From: a bacterium
Lineage (GTDB): Bacteria > Cyanobacteriota > Vampirovibrionia > Gastranaerophilales > Gastranaerophilaceae
DNA length: 18,064 nucleotides
Reading direction: 5' to 3'
Assembly: GCA_004558955.1 (NCBI GenBank)
Contig: SFZC01000066.1
Span: 1-18,064 of the forward strand
Below are positions 13,836-18,064 of this stretch, in pieces. Below the pieces are notes generated by a model that searched no databases, had not been told where the DNA came from, and saw only the letters and a program-made list of their open reading frames with translations. Position 1 is the stretch's first letter, and the number at the start of each line of letters is the position of its first letter. A program made the translations under genes and the position numbers.

Positions 13836-16733
13836 ATGAGAAAGCTGAAAACAGAACGAAATAAAAGTAAAATATTACTATATTCCGCCATCTTATTACT
13901 CCTGTTAAGTGGTAATAATTTTGCTATTGCAAAAGATGTTACAGTGTCGTCAAAGGAGGAGTTGCTAAAAGAGATAAAAAATGCGACTGAGCCTACTAAA
14001 ATACTGTTTGCAAATGATATTGATATTTCGGGAGCGAATGTTATTCCTGTTGGTACTAATGCGATTGAAATTGATGGTGGTGGAAAAAGTCTAATAAATG
14101 AAAAAGATTCAAGATTTACGTTTGTTAAAAATTCAAGCTTAGCTCTAAAGAACTTAAAATATGTAGGGAAAAACGCAAGTATAAATGTAAATAATGTAAA
14201 TGCAACTATATTATTGGAAAATGTTGATATTAGCGGTAGAACGACATCTGCTGTTAAAGATGGACCTGTTTTGTTTTTAAAAGATTGTGATACAACTTTG
14301 AATAATGTTAGTGTGTCTTTGAGTAAAGTAAATATTCAAAATAATAGCATTATAGGCGGAGCGATAAACATTCAGTCGGCAAAATCCAAAGGTGTTCCGA
14401 TTTAATTGATAACCAAATAACATCAGCGGGGAATGTTTTAGGTGGAATAATTTATAACAGACGAACTCTAACCCCTGTTGGTGACTTGGATTTGGACGGT
14501 AACGTAAATAAAAATAAAGTTACTGCGAATGTTAATATTTTCGGTGGAATTTTAAATAATGAGAATAGTAGTATTCAATCAATAAATTGGAAGGAAGTAA
14601 AAGATAATACTATAACAGTCACTAACAATTCGGTTACGGGGGGGGTATACAAAACAAACTTGGAACGATAGATAAATTATATATTAATGCTTTTTTCAGG
14701 CAATACAATTAATTCTAATTCAAAAGTTGATGGCGGAATTATTTATAATTTTCTTCATGGTGGTATAAAAACAATAAACACTACGGTTAGTATTGGAGAT
14801 ATAAATTTAAAACAAGTTTCTAATAACCGTTTGGTAAGTTATATTTCACCGGGAATTATTGAAGATACAAGGGCACAGGGTGACAGGCATGCATCCGGAA
14901 CAATCATTGCAAATTCAATCCAATCATGTCAAGGTTCTGCTATTATAAAAAGCATAAATGGTAAATATGTCGGCAATTCCCTGTTCTCAAATTCAAAATT
15001 AGTGGATGCAAATGGTGGTGTAATTTCCAATTCGATTAATGGACAAGGGGATGCCTTTGTCGGAATTGGTTATACACTTGATGAAAATAATAATAGAGTT
15101 CCTGTTAAAGATGCAATTTTAGGAACTTATAAAAATAACTATGTTCAATCAGTAGTGCTTGTTGCAAATGGTGGTGTTATTGCAAATTATGTTGAAAGTT
15201 CAAAAAATAACGACATTGCTCAAATTGGAAATATAAAAGCTTACTTTAGCGGAAACTATGTTGTGTCGAATAAAAATAGTGCTTACGGTGGAGTAATGTC
15301 AAATTTTTATATAAAATCTGATAGTTATTATAAAAACGCAATTATTGACTCAATAAACAGCACATTTGAGAATAATTATGCCAAAACAGAATCTACAGAT
15401 TCAACCAAGGGAGCATATGGCGGAGCTATTGCTAATATTGCGATTATTAAGGCGATAAACAATTCTGTTTTCAAAAACAACTATGCAATATCTGATGGCG
15501 GAAGCAATGCATCAGGCGGTGCTATATATACTATGCAAGATTTAATGATTAATGCAAATAATAGCCGTTCGACTGAATTCACAGGTAACTATGTTTCAAC
15601 TGACGGTGGAGCAACAAAGAATTATGAAGCAATTAATGTTGGTTCATCAGGCAAAACTCTTAAAGGAGTTTTAGATATAAATAATCAAACATTAGACGTA
15701 TTAGCGACAAATACGACAAATATGTTTAATGATGTGAATATAAATTCCGGAACATTAAACTTAATTAACAATAATATAAATAATTTGTCAGCGAATTCAT
15801 TTAATATGAATGGAAACGTTAATCTTTTGTTAGATGCAGATTTAAGGAATTCTCTAATGGACAGACTTCCTGCGACAACTGTTGCAAGTGTTTTGATTAC
15901 AGTTAAAGGAATAAATTTGTTATCAGATTCTTCAAGTGAAAAACATATATTTCGTTTGCCTATGACAGTTTTAAAGATAAAGTTCAAACAGATGTAGACA
16001 GCTTAAACGAGGTTGGGGAACAGTAACTACACCTTATGTCGGGTATAACGGTTCGTCACAACATTATTCTTGTGTTTCGACGATTACAAATGGCGGAATA
16101 TTAGGTTTAACTCAAACTTTTTATCGTGGAAATTTCTTTACTGCTTTGACAGTAAATGCAGGAGCAAGCAACGGTGAATCTAGCACAATGTCCGGCAAAG
16201 AAAATTATACTACATTAATGGCAGGCGTCGGTAGTAAAACAGGTTATAATTTTGAGTTTAAGGACGGCAAATTTATTGTTCAACCATCTTTGTTAATGGC
16301 ATATACTTATGTAAATACATTTGATTATACAAATGCGGCAGGTATAAAAATCTCCTCTGATCCATTGCATTCTATACAGTTTCACCCGAGTATCAAGTTT
16401 ATGGGGAATGTTGGCAAAGGTTGGCAACCTTATGCAATTGTAGGTATGGTATGGAATATCCTAAATGAAACAAAATTTACTGCAAACAATGTTCGTTTGC
16501 CGGAAATGAGTATAAAACCTTATGTTGAATGCGGTGTTGGTTTGCAAAAAAGTTGGAATGATAAATTTAGCGGATTTTTACAGGCAATGTTGAGAAATGG
16601 TGGCAGAAACGGTATTGCACTAACGTTTGGTTTTAAATGGACATTAGGAAAAGATAAAAAACAGATTGAAAAGGTTCAAGATGCCACAAAACACGTTTTA
16701 AAGACCTCTGCGGGAACAAAAGTGACAAGATAA
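13836..16733 (+). pseudogene. Pmp-like autotransporter, broken by several frameshifts
   Basis: Across about 2.9 kb the frames together encode one secreted outer-membrane protein of roughly 965 residues. It starts with a signal peptide (basic start, ILLYSAILLLLLSG core, probable cleavage after NNFAIA). A beta-helix passenger with recurring GG[IVA][IM]xN and FxxN motifs follows (GGIIYN, GGILNN, GGVISN, GGVIAN, GGVMSN, GGAIAN, GGAIYT; FSGN, FENN, FKNN, FTGN), like chlamydial Pmp repeats. The C-terminal ~240 residues (RGWGTVTTPYVGYN to GIALTFGFKWTLG) are an autotransporter beta-barrel with a ~30-residue basic tail. The frame changes near 14390-14400, in G8 at 14638-14645, in T6 at 14691-14696, in A5 at 15939-15943 and in AAA at 16005-16007. 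Both sides of each break continue the same repeat or barrel pattern. The gene may be decayed, phase-variable, or misassembled. Passenger function (adhesion is usual) is unknown. Confidence 0.8.
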
Positions 16734-16842
16734 CAAAAATAGAACTTAAATAACACTAATAAAATCTTACGAATTTTTCTTATGTAAATTTTTGTCTGTT
16801 GGTTTTGAAAAATGCGTAATTACAACGTGCCTGAAATCTAGT

Positions 16843-16882
16843 TAATAAAAAAGAGATAGATTTTTCTATCTCTTTTTTATTA
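16843..16882. terminator. Perfect 18-bp bidirectional terminator
   Basis: The arms at 16843-16860 and 16865-16882 are exact complements around TTTT. The central stem is GAGATAGA/TCTATCTC, flanked by six A and six T, so either strand gives a stem followed by U. It lies between the convergent autotransporter and tRNA-Met genes and can end both. Its right arm includes the last two bases of the tRNA (16881-16882), so termination and tRNA 3' end formation are packed together. Confidence 0.9.
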
Positions 16883-16954
16883 GCAAGGGAGAGACTCGAA
16901 CTCTCGACCTCTCGGGTATGAGCCGAACGCTCTAGCCAGCTGAGCTACCTTGCC
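16881..16954 (-). tRNA. tRNA-Met (CAU), elongator type
   Basis: The minus strand folds into a complete cloverleaf of 74 bases. The acceptor is GGCAAGG with CCTTGCT (a G-U at the first pair). The D arm contains AGCTCAGCTGGCTAGAGC, and the anticodon stem TTCGG/CCGAG encloses the loop CTCATAC with anticodon CAT. The T arm is GAGAG-TTCGAGT-CTCTC and the discriminator is A. A G-U first pair rather than an unpaired C1-A72, and no GGG/CCC anticodon stem, argue against initiator fMet. The body resembles elongator tRNA-Met of Gram-positive bacteria and cyanobacteria. A tRNA-Ile2 with lysidine also has CAT and cannot be fully excluded. CCA is not encoded. A terminator begins within the last two bases. 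Confidence 0.92.
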
Positions 16955-17062
16955 ATACTCTTTGTGTCATGCCGATTACTACCGACAAGTCCTATTCTTG
17001 CACAAATATATTTTTTTTTCAAGCAATTTATAAAATTTGTTCAAATTTTCTCCAAACCCCTA

Positions 17063-17086
17063 TGCAGGGTGTTTTTCAACCCTACA
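17063..17086 (-). terminator. Weak hairpin at the end of the small XRE gene
   Basis: On the minus strand TGTAGGGT and ACCCTGCA form an eight-pair stem (one G-U) around TGAAAAAC. It overlaps the stop codon of the regulator (17082-17084). No T run follows, so it is a poor intrinsic terminator and might instead affect mRNA stability. Confidence 0.35.
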
Positions 17087-17297
17087 CATCTTTTATCAAT
17101 TCGTTTATGTCGATTCCCAAAACGCGTGCAATATCAACAACTTTCAATATTGTTGGATTTTGGCGTGCTGTTTCTATCATGCTGATTGTAGTTCTAGAGG
17201 TGTTTATCAATTCTGCAAGTTCCTCTTGGGAGATATTTTTTCGCAATCTTGCCATTTTTACATTCAAACCGAAGGTTTTTAGTCGTTCGTCTTTCAT
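17082..17297 (-). CDS. Small XRE-family regulator, DNA-binding domain only
   Basis: At 71 residues this is little more than a Cro/C1-type helix-turn-helix: LKTFGLNVKMARLRKNISQ (6-24), EELAELINTSRTTISMIE with the recognition helix around SRTTISMIE, then NPTILKVVDIARVLGIDINEL. It is of the short type often found as stand-alone repressors. The Met codon is ATG at 17297 with no Shine-Dalgarno sequence; a TAAAAT box ends seven bases before it. It is divergent from the pseudopilin gene, and only 53 bases separate the two start codons, so the regulator's own promoter and the strong plus-strand promoter (17316-17344) overlap. Control of that pilin gene, and of itself, is a reasonable guess. Confidence 0.85.
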   Translation of the reverse strand: MKDERLKTFGLNVKMARLRKNISQEELAELINTSRTTISMIETARQNPTILKVVDIARVLGIDINELIKDV

Positions 17298-17315
17298 ATA
17301 GTAAATTTTAGTTAG

Positions 17316-17344
17316 TTGACAAATTTTTTGCTATCTTGTATATT
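17316..17344 (+). promoter_or_regulatory. Strong sigma-70-type promoter for the pseudopilin gene
   Basis: A consensus TTGACA (17316-17321), a 17-base spacer and TATATT (17339-17344) form the best promoter match in the window. Six bases, TATCGT, then separate the -10 box from an ATG at 17351, so transcription should begin at the start codon. It lies within the 53-base gap shared with the divergent XRE gene. Confidence 0.7.
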
Positions 17345-17350
17345 TATCGT

Positions 17351-18064
17351 ATGATAGATATATATAACAAAATTAAAATATTTATTGCAATTTGTTTAAA
17401 AATGCAAACCAACTCTCTCCAAAAATTTGCTTTCACACTGGCGGAAGTATTGATAACGTTGGGTATTATTGGTGTAATTGCGGCTATGACAATGCCGGGA
17501 CTTGTTTTGAAAATCAGACAACAGCAAAATGTCACGGCTTGGAAGAAAATTTACTCCGAATTGGCTCAAGCACTCAAATCAATGGAAGCTGATAATATTG
17601 TGACTTCTGCATTGTCAGTCTCACAGCCGGATAGAGAATATGAATATGCAACGCTGCTCTCTCGTTATATGAAACTTGGGCAGGTTTGCCATGCCAATAG
17701 AGGTGTGGAAGAAGGGTGTTTTCCAAAGCGTTCTCCAATATATGCTCTTGATGGAAGGGTACTTAATGCGTCAGGTTGGGATAAACTAGCAGGTGGTGCG
17801 GCTTGTGCATCCTTATTGAACGGTGGAATAATGTGTTTTGATGCTCATATTTTAGTAGTTGATGTTAACGGTTACGCCCCGCCGAATAAAGTCGGTGCGG
17901 ATATTTTTGCGGCATTGGTTGATTTTGAAAATTATTCTATAAATCCCGCAAAGGGTTATCGTACTATGTGGGGAGCTGCGGATGACGTTTTGATAAAAAC
18001 CACTGTTGGGGACGGCACTTGTAATGATAGCGATTATGGTTGGGGCTGTTCATATTATTATTTA
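17351..18064 (+). CDS. Type IV pilin-like (pseudopilin) protein, cut off by window edge
   Basis: The open frame runs to the window end (238 codons). It has a prepilin motif, KFAFTLAEVLITLGIIGVIA, with cleavage expected between Ala and Phe and the conserved Glu at position 5 of the mature protein; the hydrophobic helix follows. The soluble part has Cys-containing loops and the segment VVDVNGYAPPNKVGADIF, a pattern I associate with the many secreted pseudopilin-like proteins of gut Melainabacteria. These are handled by a type IV pilus or type II secretion-like machine, which is not in this window. Starting at 17351 gives a 28-residue leader with a hydrophobic IFIAICL. Starting at ATG 17402 gives a more usual short leader (MQTNSLQKFA). 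Neither has a ribosome site; the promoter position favours 17351. Confidence 0.83.
   Translation, partial: MIDIYNKIKIFIAICLKMQTNSLQKFAFTLAEVLITLGIIGVIAAMTMPGLVLKIRQQQNVTAWKKIYSELAQALKSMEADNIVTSALSVSQPDREYEYATLLSRYMKLGQVCHANRGVEEGCFPKRSPIYALDGRVLNASGWDKLAGGAACASLLNGGIMCFDAHILVVDVNGYAPPNKVGADIFAALVDFENYSINPAKGYRTMWGAADDVLIKTTVGDGTCNDSDYGWGCSYYYL

Noticed and set aside
14486..14671. Three or four separate surface-protein genes in 13836-16733
   Set aside because: None but the first has a signal peptide or a start with a ribosome site, and repeat and barrel patterns continue across every break. One broken gene explains all the frames.
16881..16954. Initiator tRNA-fMet
   Set aside because: It lacks the unpaired first acceptor position and the three consecutive G-C pairs in the anticodon stem that mark initiators.

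Overview
The window looks like a chromosomal segment of an AT-rich, Gram-negative, gut-type relative of the cyanobacteria, most likely Gastranaerophilales/Vampirovibrionia ('Melainabacteria'). The grounds are family recognition only. They are the pseudopilin N-terminus FTLAEVLITLGIIGV followed by a DVNG...PPN..G.D.F block at the right edge, a Pmp-like autotransporter that implies an outer membrane, a small Cys-rich protein beside hpf, and housekeeping genes that diverge moderately from proteobacterial and firmicute versions. No database search was possible, so the taxonomy is an inference.

Left block (1-4116, all minus strand): a family 2 glycosyltransferase, then the clamp-loader genes holA and holB, plsY (acyl-phosphate glycerol-3-phosphate acyltransferase) and the 5' part of proB (glutamate 5-kinase). 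Spacing is tight and some genes overlap. holA seems to have its own promoter placed so that the transcript would be leaderless. The divergent region 4117-4284 carries a promoter for the glycosyltransferase side and two operator-like palindromes 32 bp apart, next to an XRE-family regulator (4285-4611).

Middle (4612-7748): a 530-base gene-free stretch holds a cluster of CATG-centred palindromes, then a good promoter and a hairpin-rich leader before a 73-residue Cys-rich protein. Short-form hpf follows with its own promoter, then a bidirectional terminator, a small two-helix membrane protein (minus), a PlsC-type acyltransferase (plus) and an unrecognised 127-residue protein (plus).

Envelope operon (7745-13468, minus): murC-murB-ddl-ftsQ-polyprenyl synthase-lepB, with gaps of 0-2 bases or overlaps throughout. 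It supplies peptidoglycan precursors, a divisome component, an isoprenoid chain and the signal peptidase. As read here, ftsQ carries a one-base frameshift near its 5' end.

Right block (13469-18064): a 367-base gene-free region, then a ~2.9 kb autotransporter with chlamydial Pmp-like GG[IVA]I/FxxN repeats, broken by about five single- or two-base indels, one in a run of eight G. A perfect 18-bp bidirectional terminator separates it from an elongator tRNA-Met(CAU) on the minus strand. A 71-residue XRE regulator (minus) diverges from a pseudopilin-like gene that runs off the window.

The most notable cross-cutting signals are: (a) several genes whose start codon lies 6-7 bases after a -10 box with no Shine-Dalgarno sequence (candidate leaderless mRNAs), two of them sharing the identical bases TATCGTATGAT; (b) the frameshifted, possibly phase-variable autotransporter; (c) the paired operators upstream of the first XRE regulator; (d) the structured leader before the Cys-rich protein.
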